From Arthrobacter sp. B3I9 (GTDB taxonomy: Bacteria > Actinomycetota > Actinomycetes > Actinomycetales > Micrococcaceae), in NCBI RefSeq assembly GCF_030816935.1, contig NZ_JAUSYO010000001.1, positions 3,224,001-3,288,000 on the forward strand: 64,000 bases of DNA, in the 5' to 3' direction. The translations under genes and the position numbers were made by a program. The notes beneath the pieces are model-generated. The model did no database searches. It was not told the DNA's origin and worked only from the letters and a program-made list of their open reading frames with translations. This document shows positions 56,325 through 64,000 of the stretch, one piece after another; position 1 is the stretch's first letter; the number at the start of each line of letters is the position of its first letter.

Positions 56325-56349
56325 GCCCCAGCGGGTAACCCGCTGGGGC
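56325..56349 (-). terminator. 11-bp hairpin, candidate terminator on the reverse strand
   Basis: GCCCCAGCGGG and its complement form a perfect 11-bp stem with a 3-nt loop. On the reverse strand it is followed by GTCTGTTTGT, a weak T-rich tail, so it could end transcripts coming from the LuxR-type gene before sufS. Confidence 0.5.
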
Positions 56350-56361
56350 AGACCGTTTAAG

Positions 56362-56422
56362 GGAGCCGGCGGCGGCTGGGGGGAGAGCCTCGGTCTCAGA
56401 AGGCTCTGACGCCGCCGGCTCC
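56362..56422. repeat. Nested hairpin, 12-bp outer stem
   Basis: GGAGCCGGCGGC pairs with GCCGCCGGCTCC (56362-56373 and 56411-56422). Inside, AGAGCCT pairs with AGGCTCT (56384-56390 and 56401-56407). The coaxial arrangement could form a stable RNA or DNA cruciform. Confidence 0.55.
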
Positions 56423-56735
56423 GACCTTGGGGCACAGCTACCGGCTACGGCACTGTGCGATTTCCAATGAAGGAGAACGGAGAAGGGAAAGTATCGGCGC
56501 GACCACCTTCAATGGTGGCAGTAGCTGCAACAGCAATCAAGAGTCGCTTGTGAGCAACTCCCCCGTGCTGGTAAAGCCACCGGCCGATGCCCGCCCTGAA
56601 GTAATTTCAGTGAAACTTGTTCAGTTCGAGACCGCTGTTCTTTTTCAAGAACTGACTTAATTGAAGCCCCTCGGTCAAACCTGTGCACGAGTAGCCTTTA
56701 CCCGACTTCTCGATCCTTTCCCCCCGTCCCACTAC

Positions 56736-56762
56736 TTGCAGGTACCCCCGCGGAACCTGCAA
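56736..56762. repeat. 8-bp hairpin enclosed by a second inverted repeat
   Basis: TTGCAGGT and ACCTGCAA flank an 11-nt loop. An outer inverted repeat, GCACGAGT/ACTCGTGC at 56685 and 56766, surrounds it. Confidence 0.45.
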
Positions 56763-56813
56763 CCCACTCGTGCAGTACGTAGACGGGCCGGGGACCGGGC
56801 GTGGCCGGCGCTG

Positions 56814-59486
56814 TCACCCCAGCTCAGGGGCCTCCTCCGGAGCATCAGCCGGGTGACGGCTTTCGCGCTTCACCTCAAGGAGCTCGGCACGCCGGCTCAC
56901 GCCCAGCTTGGCGAAGATCCGGCTCAGGTGCCCCTCAACGGTGCGCGGCGATAAGGAAAGCGCGGCGGCAATGTGGGCGTTCGTAGACCCGGTCGCCACG
57001 AGCTCCAGGATCTCCGCTTCGCGGGCCGTCAGCACCGGTCCCTGTTCGTTCCGCAGAGCCGGCACCGGGCCGGATATGCCGGCGTCTGCCATGAGGTGAT
57101 GAAGCCTGCGCTGGACCGCGGTGAGCCGCCAGCGGTCCGGGCTGTGCTCCAGGCACGCCGCCGCTTGCTGCGCAGCCTCAAAGGCCAGAAGCCCGTGGCC
57201 GGTGGCGGTCGCCTCGTCGCTGATGGCGATTAACCCGGCCGCGTCGTTGGAGGCCACTGCGCGGGCGAAATCAGCCAGCAGCCGCCCCTCGGGCCCCTCC
57301 ATGGCGCTGCTGCTCGAAGCCAAAGCCGTAGCACTGCCGGTGTCCCCGCTTCTGAGCAGAAGCCTTCGGATGTCCGTTTCAACGCCTCTCAAGCCTTGGT
57401 GCTGCGCCTGGTCAGCCAACGCTTCGAGCTCCGCGCTGTCCCCGTCGCTGGTGAGCCTCTCCACGGTAAGGCAATACGCGGCGGAAAGCAGCCGAAGGCT
57501 CTGGGGTCCGCTGTAGGCTGCCGCGTGGAAGCCCTTGGCCTGCTCCCGGGCCTCCCCCGGGCGCCCGGCAAGGGCTGCTGCGTACCCGGCGGCAGCACGC
57601 GCGAAAGGCAGCACCTCCAAGGGATCAGCGATGGCGAGTTCTTCCACGGCCCGGATCAACTCAGCGAAGCTTTCCATGATTCGTCCCCGGCGCAGAAGCG
57701 CGAACCCGCTCATGGCATGCAGCATTCCGCCGCTGTACAGCAACCGGGAGGGATAATCCGCGGCGTAGCCCTCAAGGACTTCCGCAAGTTCCCCCCATTC
57801 CCCCGCCCGGACGAGGCTGAGGCAGTGCCGGGCCAGTACCTCTTCCTGGGCCAGCGGCAGCGTCAGCCCTCCGGAGACGGCGCCTGCCCAGGCCTCACGG
57901 TCCAGCCGCAACCCCGCAGAGAGCCGGCCCTGGGCCGAGCGAAGCTCGCCGAGGGCCGAGACGGCCGGAAGGCGGACTTCCGGAACGGTCCCGGCCGCAT
58001 CGATCAGGTCCTGCAGCCGCGCCTCGCGGACCGCCGATGGTCCGTCCCACTGGCCGTGCAGGATGTCGGCTGCCAGTCCTCCGGCGGGCAATTGGGACCA
58101 CGGGGATTCATTCGGACCGAGGCCGGCGTTTCCGGTTGCTGGTTCCGCCACCCGTTCCCGCCCTGCAGCGTCCATCCTGTCCGGTAGCCGCGCGGCGAGG
58201 CGCGCTGCAAGGTATGACAGCCTGCCATGGGGCACAGGCCCCACCGCCGCAAGGTCGGCGGCGGCTTCCGCCGGCAGGCCAAGGAGGTAATGCGCATACG
58301 CGAGGTGCATTTTGGCTTCGGCAAGAAACCGCGTTTCGCGCACAGCCTCGGCCGCCTGGATCGCGGCCGCAGGGTTCAGGTCCGTGTTGGCCGCTGCGGC
58401 GGCCTGGAGCAGTTGCGCTGGCGGGACCGGCGCACCGCATTCCAGGGACCAACGGAGCTGGTTCAGGAACGCTTCAGGCCCCACCACCCCTGCCGAGGGC
58501 AAATCAAGTAGGCTCGCCCGCAAGGTCGCACTCTGGCCCGCCGGGACCCGGTGCCGGATTATCTCGCCGAGCAACGGGCTGGCTGGCCGGACGGTACGGT
58601 CATGCCCCGGGGAAACGGTGAGTATTCCCGCTGCCTCCAGCGCGTCGACCGTTTTCGGGTTGCTGAATCGCAGGATCTGGCCCAGCGGGAGCGGCCCGGC
58701 CAGGGCCACGATGGCGGCCACGGTCCGCTCTTCGGCGGTCATGGAGCGCAACTGCTGGTCGATGACGTCTGCCGCAGGCACCCCGGCCAGATCGGGGTTC
58801 GCGCTCAGGAACCACACGCCGTGGCGGAGGACGAGGGCGCCGCTGTATCGCTCGTGCTCGATCAGGGACATCAGCATCAGCGGGTTCCCACCTGTTACCT
58901 CAGCGAAGACGGCACTGGCCCAGGGGGAAACGTCAGCTCCCAGCACGTGTTTGCAGAGCTCGTGGACTCCGGCCCGGTTCAGCGGTGAAAGCTCGAACTT
59001 GGACAGGAGCCCGTCGTCCCACAGGGCCAGGAACTGTTCCGGGATCGACGGGCCCGGACGGCTGGTGGCCAGGATTTCCGCGGCACCGACGGCAACGGCG
59101 CGCGCGAGCAGTTCCGTGGTGCCACGGTCCAGGAACTGGGCGTCGTCGACCACGAAGAGCGGCCGGACCGCCTCGGCCTTGAGCCGGTCCGACACGGCCT
59201 TTAGAACGGCGGCAAAGGAGTCCAGTTCTGAATCCGGCAGTTCGGACAGATAAGGCGCCAGCGCTCCGAAGGGCACCGCGGCCAAGGCTCGCGTGGCGGC
59301 CAGCCGGATCACCGAGCCGCCCGGAGGCAACTCGCGGAGCACCGCCTTGTACACCGCCGTCTTTCCCGTGCCCGCGGCACCGATGATCAGGACACCTGAT
59401 TTTGAGTCATCGAGCAGGGACCGGGTCACATCCTTGACCAGGCCGGACTGCCCGATCAGCGCAGCGGCCTCAGCGGTGCCATCCAT
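56814..59486 (-). CDS. Large AAA-ATPase/LuxR-type regulator (LAL-like), copy 1
   Basis: The 890-aa protein has an N-terminal ATPase domain with Walker A IIGAAGTGKTAVY (about residues 35-47) and Walker B-like LFVVDDAQFLD. A long helical TPR-like middle region follows. The C-terminal LuxR/GerE helix-turn-helix contains LTAREAEILELVATGSTNAHIAAAL and LSPRTVEGHLSRIFAKLG. Such regulators read an unknown signal through ATP-dependent assembly. GGAGGT 7 nt before the ATG at 59486 fixes the start. It belongs to a tandem set of three. Confidence 0.87.
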   Translation of the reverse strand: MDGTAEAAALIGQSGLVKDVTRSLLDDSKSGVLIIGAAGTGKTAVYKAVLRELPPGGSVIRLAATRALAAVPFGALAPYLSELPDSELDSFAAVLKAVSDRLKAEAVRPLFVVDDAQFLDRGTTELLARAVAVGAAEILATSRPGPSIPEQFLALWDDGLLSKFELSPLNRAGVHELCKHVLGADVSPWASAVFAEVTGGNPLMLMSLIEHERYSGALVLRHGVWFLSANPDLAGVPAADVIDQQLRSMTAEERTVAAIVALAGPLPLGQILRFSNPKTVDALEAAGILTVSPGHDRTVRPASPLLGEIIRHRVPAGQSATLRASLLDLPSAGVVGPEAFLNQLRWSLECGAPVPPAQLLQAAAAANTDLNPAAAIQAAEAVRETRFLAEAKMHLAYAHYLLGLPAEAAADLAAVGPVPHGRLSYLAARLAARLPDRMDAAGRERVAEPATGNAGLGPNESPWSQLPAGGLAADILHGQWDGPSAVREARLQDLIDAAGTVPEVRLPAVSALGELRSAQGRLSAGLRLDREAWAGAVSGGLTLPLAQEEVLARHCLSLVRAGEWGELAEVLEGYAADYPSRLLYSGGMLHAMSGFALLRRGRIMESFAELIRAVEELAIADPLEVLPFARAAAGYAAALAGRPGEAREQAKGFHAAAYSGPQSLRLLSAAYCLTVERLTSDGDSAELEALADQAQHQGLRGVETDIRRLLLRSGDTGSATALASSSSAMEGPEGRLLADFARAVASNDAAGLIAISDEATATGHGLLAFEAAQQAAACLEHSPDRWRLTAVQRRLHHLMADAGISGPVPALRNEQGPVLTAREAEILELVATGSTNAHIAAALSLSPRTVEGHLSRIFAKLGVSRRAELLEVKRESRHPADAPEEAPELG

Positions 59487-59545
59487 GCCGGACACCTCCC
59501 CCGGTACCCCGCCGGACCACGGACGGCCGGCGGGGCGGTCGGGGA

Positions 59546-62299
59546 TCAGCCAATCCGAACGCTTTCCGCCGGAGTGGAGATGACATCTTTGAGTTCCGAT
59601 CTGCTGGCCACGTGGAGCTTCGAGTACACCTGGTAAAGGTGACCCTCAACCGTGCGGACCGAAACATGCATCTGTTCGGCGATCTTGCGGTTGGAGGATC
59701 CGGCAGCAGCCCTCACCGCGACTTCGCACTCCCTGGCAGTGAGGGTGGACGTCGTGAGCGAGTGCAGGCCGTTCTTCGGGCTGCCGAACCTGTCATCGAG
59801 TGACTGTTGCGTCCGCTGTCCGACCCGCAGGGCGATCCGGTTACCGGCGTCGTTCGCGGAGCTGACGGACTTGCGTGCCGCGTCACGGGCGAAAATGGCG
59901 TTGCTTGCTGCATCGGAATCCTTCGATACGGCCAGAAGCTGCTCGCTGTCCGATTCCTTCACGCCTTCCGCGAGCCGCACACAGAGACCGGCAAAAGATC
60001 CGGTCACGCGGGCGGCAAGGTTGCCGAGCTTGACGGCCATCTGCCGGTCACCGAGCCTGGCCGCGGCGGACAGGAACAGCAGTCCCGGGGCCAGCAGGGA
60101 GGCTGCGGCATCGCGGTCTGCCTCGGCCACAAGCGCCCGGATGGCCATGGCGCGCTGTCCGAGCTCGGCCAGGGCACAGAGTTCGAAATACCGGGTCATC
60201 CGGACCACCAGCCAGGGTGCGCGCGGTTGCAGCTGAGCCAGTTCCGCCAGCTGAAGGCCGGCTTTCTCCTCGTCCCCCTGCAAGGCGGCGGCGTAGGCGA
60301 AGGCCGCCATTGCCAGGCCGGCCACCGAGTCGGTGTCCCGGGCCAGGAGCTGCTCCATGCCGGCCCTGAGCCGCGGCAGCGCGTCGTCGAGGAGGCCGGC
60401 ATGAAGGTCAAGGACTCCCTGCCCGATCTCGAACATTCCGCCCAGCCGTTCCTGCGGGTCGGCGGTGCCGGTGGTAGCCGACAGGAAGGCCGCGGCCTCA
60501 CGGAACTTGGCCGAGAGCAGCATCAGGAGCAGAAACCGGCCCCGGATGTGCCGCATGGCCCGGTCCGAGAGCGGCACCGACCCCGCGGATGAAATGATCT
60601 GCTTGCCCAGGCCGAATGCCGCGGCGACGTTTCCGGTGACGGCCATGGCTTCGCAGCGCAGGCTCGCGGTCAGGATTCCGGCTTCCGTGTCCAGCAGGCC
60701 GCCGGTCGGGTTGTCGGTCATGGAAAGGACGTCCTGGTACCGGCCTTCGAAGACAGCGAGTTCCGCTTCAGCGACCCGCAGCCGCTGCCGGGCCGCGTCC
60801 ACCACTGCCTGGTCCTCGTCGGAAACAGCTGCGAGCCGCCGTCCGATTTCCTGCAGCGTGGCGTTGGCGTCAGCCGCCGCGGAGCCGTTCTGGGAGCCGG
60901 TCTGCCTGTCCAGTTCTGCCCGAAGAAGCTGCAGCGAGGTCCAGTCGGCCAGCGGAATGCCTTCACCCGCGGCGGCATCCAGGGTGGAGAGAAGCCGCCG
61001 TGCGGAGTCGGGGTTGTTCGCCGACATGTGGGCCTGGACTGACTCGACCGTGGCCTGGGTGGACGTTCCGCGGCCCTGCATCTCGTTGAGGAACCGCAGT
61101 GCCGCTACCGGATCGGACGAGTTGTTCGCCATCCGCGCGGCAGCCAGGGCCTGCTCCGGACCTACCTGTTCGCCGCAATCCAGCGCCCATGCAACGCCTG
61201 CTGATCCGCCGCCGGCGTCCGGCTGCTCCGAATCCTGGAGCACGGCCGTGAGCCGGCGGCGGAGCTCGGCGCTGCGGCCGGGCGGCACCACGCTGGCAAC
61301 GATGCCGGCCGACAGCCGGTTGGCAACGCTGACCATCGGGGGGTGTTCGTGGCTGACGTGGATCATGGCCCGCTCCTGCAGGGCGTCCATATCCTGGGGG
61401 TCAGCGATCTTCATGAGCGTCTGCAGCGGAACCGCGCCGGCCAGGGCCAGCAGTTCGAAAACGTCGCGCTGGCCAGGGCTCAGCCGGTTCAGGCGGGCCT
61501 TCACGACGTCGCGGATCTCCCCGGTCAGGGCGATGGGGCTGTTGCCCAGCACCCAGACGCCGTCCTGACGGATGATCGTCCCCAGTTTGATCTGTTCCCG
61601 CGCGAGGGAGTGAAGGAAGAGTGCGTTTCCTCCGCTTGCGCTCCACAGGGCCCGTGCGGCGGCATGGGAGAACTGGCCCCCGTATTCGTTGCCCAGGGAA
61701 GCCGCTACTTCGTTGAAGTCGAACGGCGAGAGGTCCATCCGCCGCAGCAGGTCATCTTTCCACAGCCCCATGATGTCCCCGCCCACATGCGGAAGATCCA
61801 CGCACGCCGCCAGCAGGGTGACGTGCGAGCCGGCGCCCAGCTGGGCAACCATCATGCTGGACAACTCGTCCAGGTCGTGGGCATTGTCGACGAAGAGGAT
61901 GACCCTGCGTCCTTGTGCCTTGTTGTGCAGTACCTGGGTAAGGCCCCGCAGCACCATCAGGGGGTGCTCCAAGTGTGAGGCGTCCAGATCGTTCAGCAGA
62001 ACGCTCAGGGCGCCGTAAGGGAGCTTCGAGGAGATGGAGCTGCCCCGGACCTGGACCACCGCGTAGTCCGGACCGAGCTGCTCGAGGGCACGCTGGGCGA
62101 TGAACGACTTTCCCGCCCCGTGCTCGCCGACCAGGACGACGCCGCAGCCGGAGCCTGACGTCAGCGTCTCGACGACCTCCGCGACGATGTGGTTACGGAT
62201 GAAGGGTTTGTCGTAGCGCCCGGGGGCGAACCGCTGGGCTGATGACATAGGAGTAGTTTTGCCGCTGCCCGCAGGCAGGCCGACGTCTTGCTGAAACAT
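59546..62299 (-). CDS. Large AAA-ATPase/LuxR-type regulator (LAL-like), copy 2
   Basis: The 917-aa protein has Walker A VLVGEHGAGKSFIA (about residues 55-68) and a VILFVDNAHDLDEL Walker B. A long helical repeat region follows. The C-terminal LuxR domain contains LTARECEVAVRAAAGSSNRKIAEQM and VSVRTVEGHLYQVYSKLHV. The ATG at 62299 is preceded by AAGG about 8 nt upstream; a TTG seven codons earlier and an ATG at 62248 are alternatives. It is similar in layout to the flanking genes, although the sequences have diverged. Confidence 0.85.
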   Translation of the reverse strand: MFQQDVGLPAGSGKTTPMSSAQRFAPGRYDKPFIRNHIVAEVVETLTSGSGCGVVLVGEHGAGKSFIAQRALEQLGPDYAVVQVRGSSISSKLPYGALSVLLNDLDASHLEHPLMVLRGLTQVLHNKAQGRRVILFVDNAHDLDELSSMMVAQLGAGSHVTLLAACVDLPHVGGDIMGLWKDDLLRRMDLSPFDFNEVAASLGNEYGGQFSHAAARALWSASGGNALFLHSLAREQIKLGTIIRQDGVWVLGNSPIALTGEIRDVVKARLNRLSPGQRDVFELLALAGAVPLQTLMKIADPQDMDALQERAMIHVSHEHPPMVSVANRLSAGIVASVVPPGRSAELRRRLTAVLQDSEQPDAGGGSAGVAWALDCGEQVGPEQALAAARMANNSSDPVAALRFLNEMQGRGTSTQATVESVQAHMSANNPDSARRLLSTLDAAAGEGIPLADWTSLQLLRAELDRQTGSQNGSAAADANATLQEIGRRLAAVSDEDQAVVDAARQRLRVAEAELAVFEGRYQDVLSMTDNPTGGLLDTEAGILTASLRCEAMAVTGNVAAAFGLGKQIISSAGSVPLSDRAMRHIRGRFLLLMLLSAKFREAAAFLSATTGTADPQERLGGMFEIGQGVLDLHAGLLDDALPRLRAGMEQLLARDTDSVAGLAMAAFAYAAALQGDEEKAGLQLAELAQLQPRAPWLVVRMTRYFELCALAELGQRAMAIRALVAEADRDAAASLLAPGLLFLSAAARLGDRQMAVKLGNLAARVTGSFAGLCVRLAEGVKESDSEQLLAVSKDSDAASNAIFARDAARKSVSSANDAGNRIALRVGQRTQQSLDDRFGSPKNGLHSLTTSTLTARECEVAVRAAAGSSNRKIAEQMHVSVRTVEGHLYQVYSKLHVASRSELKDVISTPAESVRIG

Positions 62300-62369
62300 G
62301 AGTGAGACCTTCGCAATCAATGGTTGACCAGTGATAAGTCAAAACTATGGATCAGGGGACTTTTCGGTA

Positions 62370-62426
62370 TGCGTAAGTAGTACTCGAATACGCAACGGGT
62401 ACTTGGCCGCGTACACCCGGGTGTAC
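62370..62426. promoter_or_regulatory. Two inverted repeats upstream of LuxR-type copy 2
   Basis: TGCGTA (62370-62375) and TACGCA (62389-62394) form an inverted repeat with a 13-nt spacer. GTACACCCGGGTGTAC (62411-62426) is a perfect 16-bp palindrome. Both lie about 70-130 bp upstream of the copy 2 start, and could bind a LuxR-family dimer or one of these regulators. The second could also act as a terminator for copy 3. Confidence 0.5.
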
Positions 62427-62582
62427 TCAGTTATGCCGCAGCGCCGAGGGGCTGGAACCAAGTAGTCGGCAGCCGGTCCCGCGTGTCCTTCGCCGTAGCA
62501 CCGGCCGGCCCGACGTCGTGGGGCCGGGTAGGCGGGGCCCGGAGCCACGCTGCGACTACCCGGCAGCCGGCTTCCGGAGCTG

Positions 62583-64000
62583 CTAGTTACCTGCGATGCC
62601 GGGGAGCTGGTCGCGGCCCTTGACGTTGAGCTTGGCGTAACTCCGGTACAAGTGGCCTTCCACGGTGCGGACGGAAACGTGAAGTTCGGCGGCGATCCTC
62701 CGGTCGCTGAACCCGCGGACAGCCAAGGCCACGATGTCCCGTTCCCGGCGGGTCAGCAGTCCCAGCACGTCGTCCGCGGCCTCCGGCTCGAGGCCCGGGT
62801 TGTTGTCGGCCCGGTCCAGGCACCGTTTCCGGTGGGACATGGCCATCCGCTCGCGCAGGGAATCCCCGGCTGCCCGGAAGGCGTTGGCGGCAGCGTCATA
62901 GGCGAGGGCCGCGAAGCCCCAGAGTTCGGCATCTTCGCAGCTCTTGGCAGCCGCCAGGTGGTCCGCGGCCAGATCCGTGCAGATCGCCGCGGCATAGTCG
63001 CAGATGGCTGCGGGCCGGGGGCCTTCGAGGAAAGGCTTCAACTCGAGGAGCCGGAAGGCGGCTTGCCGGTCCCCCAAAGCAAGGCAGAAGGCGAGCGCGT
63101 CGAACTCCGGCCCGGCACTGTCTGGTCCGGCATCGGGCCGGCCGAGTAGCCGGAGCTCGGCGATGGCCTCGGGATGATTTCCAAGCCGGGCCTTGCCGTA
63201 GACCACCGCCATCGCGGCGAGCCCGCGCAGGTAGCGTGAGACAACCGGCGGGACGCGCTCATAGTCCGCGAGAAATGATTCCGCCCTCTCCCGTGATCCC
63301 ACTTCCGCGGCCGCGGCGAATGCCATCGCGGCGGTGAGGCCGAACAGCTGCTGGGGATCAGCCAGCCGCAAAGACTCGAGGGCGGCACTCAGCGTGTTCA
63401 AGGCCTGGGCGGCTTTCCCCTGGTAAAGAAGCATCACGCCACGCGCCGCATGCGCACCTCCGGCAAAGGAGATGAGGTTGGGTCCGCTTGCCGCGGCAAA
63501 GCGGGCCAGGAGGGTTTCCGCGGCCCCCCAGTCACCGGCATGGATTACGGCCGCAGCGGCCCGGACAACCAGGAAGTCCGTGAGGAAGTGCAGTTCATCG
63601 TGCCCGGCGCCAGCGGCCGTCAGAGCTTCGGCGGCTACCGCATAGGCACTGACCGATTTACCCTCGACGAGGAGCCGCTCGGACTCCAGGGAGAGCCTGA
63701 ACGCCTGGTCCAGGTGGTTAACGGGCGGCTCTGCGGGGCCCGTGCCGGTGCCACTGCAGCTTTCTCCGGCCATGGCGAGCACCATGCTCCGGATCGTGGC
63801 ATACCGGTCCTGCATGGCCGCCCGGATCCGTGAGGCCTCGGCAGGCTTTTCCTGCGCCAGACGCTCACCGGCTTCGAGGAGAGCCTCCGCCCGCCGCGAA
63901 ATGTCCTCCGGCGTGTGGCCCTGCGCGGACAGCACCGCGGCCCACAGCAGGGTTCCGGTCAACAGGCTCGCAATGCTGTGGCCTTTGCCGAAGTCGGCAT
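62583..64000 (-). CDS. LuxR-type regulator, copy 3, 5' end outside window
   Basis: At least 472 codons of the C-terminal part are visible; the frame is open to the window edge and no good start is present. The region is a helical TPR-like array rich in Ala and Glu, ending with a LuxR domain: LTRREERD-like LLTRRERDIVALAVRGFSDRRIA, then VSVRTVEGHLYRSYAKLNVKG. By comparison with the other two genes the missing part should hold the ATPase domain. The gene is the upstream member of the tandem set. Confidence 0.82.
   Translation of the reverse strand, partial: ADFGKGHSIASLLTGTLLWAAVLSAQGHTPEDISRRAEALLEAGERLAQEKPAEASRIRAAMQDRYATIRSMVLAMAGESCSGTGTGPAEPPVNHLDQAFRLSLESERLLVEGKSVSAYAVAAEALTAAGAGHDELHFLTDFLVVRAAAAVIHAGDWGAAETLLARFAAASGPNLISFAGGAHAARGVMLLYQGKAAQALNTLSAALESLRLADPQQLFGLTAAMAFAAAAEVGSRERAESFLADYERVPPVVSRYLRGLAAMAVVYGKARLGNHPEAIAELRLLGRPDAGPDSAGPEFDALAFCLALGDRQAAFRLLELKPFLEGPRPAAICDYAAAICTDLAADHLAAAKSCEDAELWGFAALAYDAAANAFRAAGDSLRERMAMSHRKRCLDRADNNPGLEPEAADDVLGLLTRRERDIVALAVRGFSDRRIAAELHVSVRTVEGHLYRSYAKLNVKGRDQLPGIAGN

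Larger units (their letters stand above)
56124..56813. other. 690-bp gene-free region with several hairpins
   Basis: The region separates sufS from the LuxR-type gene. No convincing protein gene is present; short open frames lack conserved-looking sequence. Copies of CCGGAC at 56265, 56277 and 56311 lie near the sufS promoter. Perfect stems are at 56325-56349, 56362-56422 and 56736-56762. GCACGAGT (56685-56692) pairs with ACTCGTGC (56766-56773) around the last of these. The AT content rises in 56440-56720. A non-coding RNA is possible but unproven. Confidence 0.5.

Noticed and set aside
56580..56660. A tRNA because of a TTCGAGACC stretch
   Set aside because: No acceptor or anticodon stem can be drawn around it.

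Overview
This is a high-GC actinobacterial chromosome segment, most like Arthrobacter/Pseudarthrobacter or another Micrococcaceae member. The evidence is the codon bias, the GTG and TTG starts, many leaderless genes with a TAnnnT box 6-7 nt before the start codon, and the gene order. The order birA, accD, accE, maf, accA and, further on, lpdA-like, purine nucleoside phosphorylase, phosphohexomutase follows, as I remember it, the Mycobacterium Rv3279c-Rv3308 order, with other blocks inserted. No tRNA, rRNA, CRISPR array, prophage or IS element was recognised.

Layout. 1-19.2 kb: acyl-CoA carboxylase neighbourhood (PH-domain protein, birA, SDR, accD, accE, then maf, accA). An accessory block splits it: DUF885 peptidase, secreted GH71 glucanase, dicarboxylate symporter, secreted helical protein, TetR-MMPL pair, DUF222/HNH nuclease. 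19.3-26.3 kb: MHS-type transporter, then nitrate uptake and reduction (narK, nasA, nasB-like). 26.4-28.5 kb: a lower-GC pair, an unrecognised 511-aa protein overlapping an unusual Nudix protein. 28.7-37.9 kb: HtrA-like protease, zinc-peptidase-like protein, an LpdA-like flavoprotein lacking its redox cysteines, PNP, Rrf2 regulator, phosphohexomutase. 37.9-44.4 kb: nitrite reduction and sirohaem genes (nirD divergent from nirB, cobA, an NnaR-like HemD/winged-helix protein, a small NirB-like flavoprotein). 44.4-56.1 kb: deoC, mfd, small membrane proteins, ugd, sufU-sufS. 56.8-64 kb: three tandem large AAA/LuxR-type regulators, the last cut by the window edge.

The strongest system-level signal is regulatory. 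The promoters of narK, nirB, nirD and the 43.5-kb flavoprotein share 5-bp GAAAC/GTnAC-type half-sites on an 11-bp period, and the last half-site starts exactly 15 nt before the -10 hexamer. This ties loci 17 kb apart into one probable nitrate/nitrite regulon of the GlnR/NnaR kind, and an NnaR-like gene lies inside it. nirB itself seems to be split near its 3' end by a single-base frameshift.
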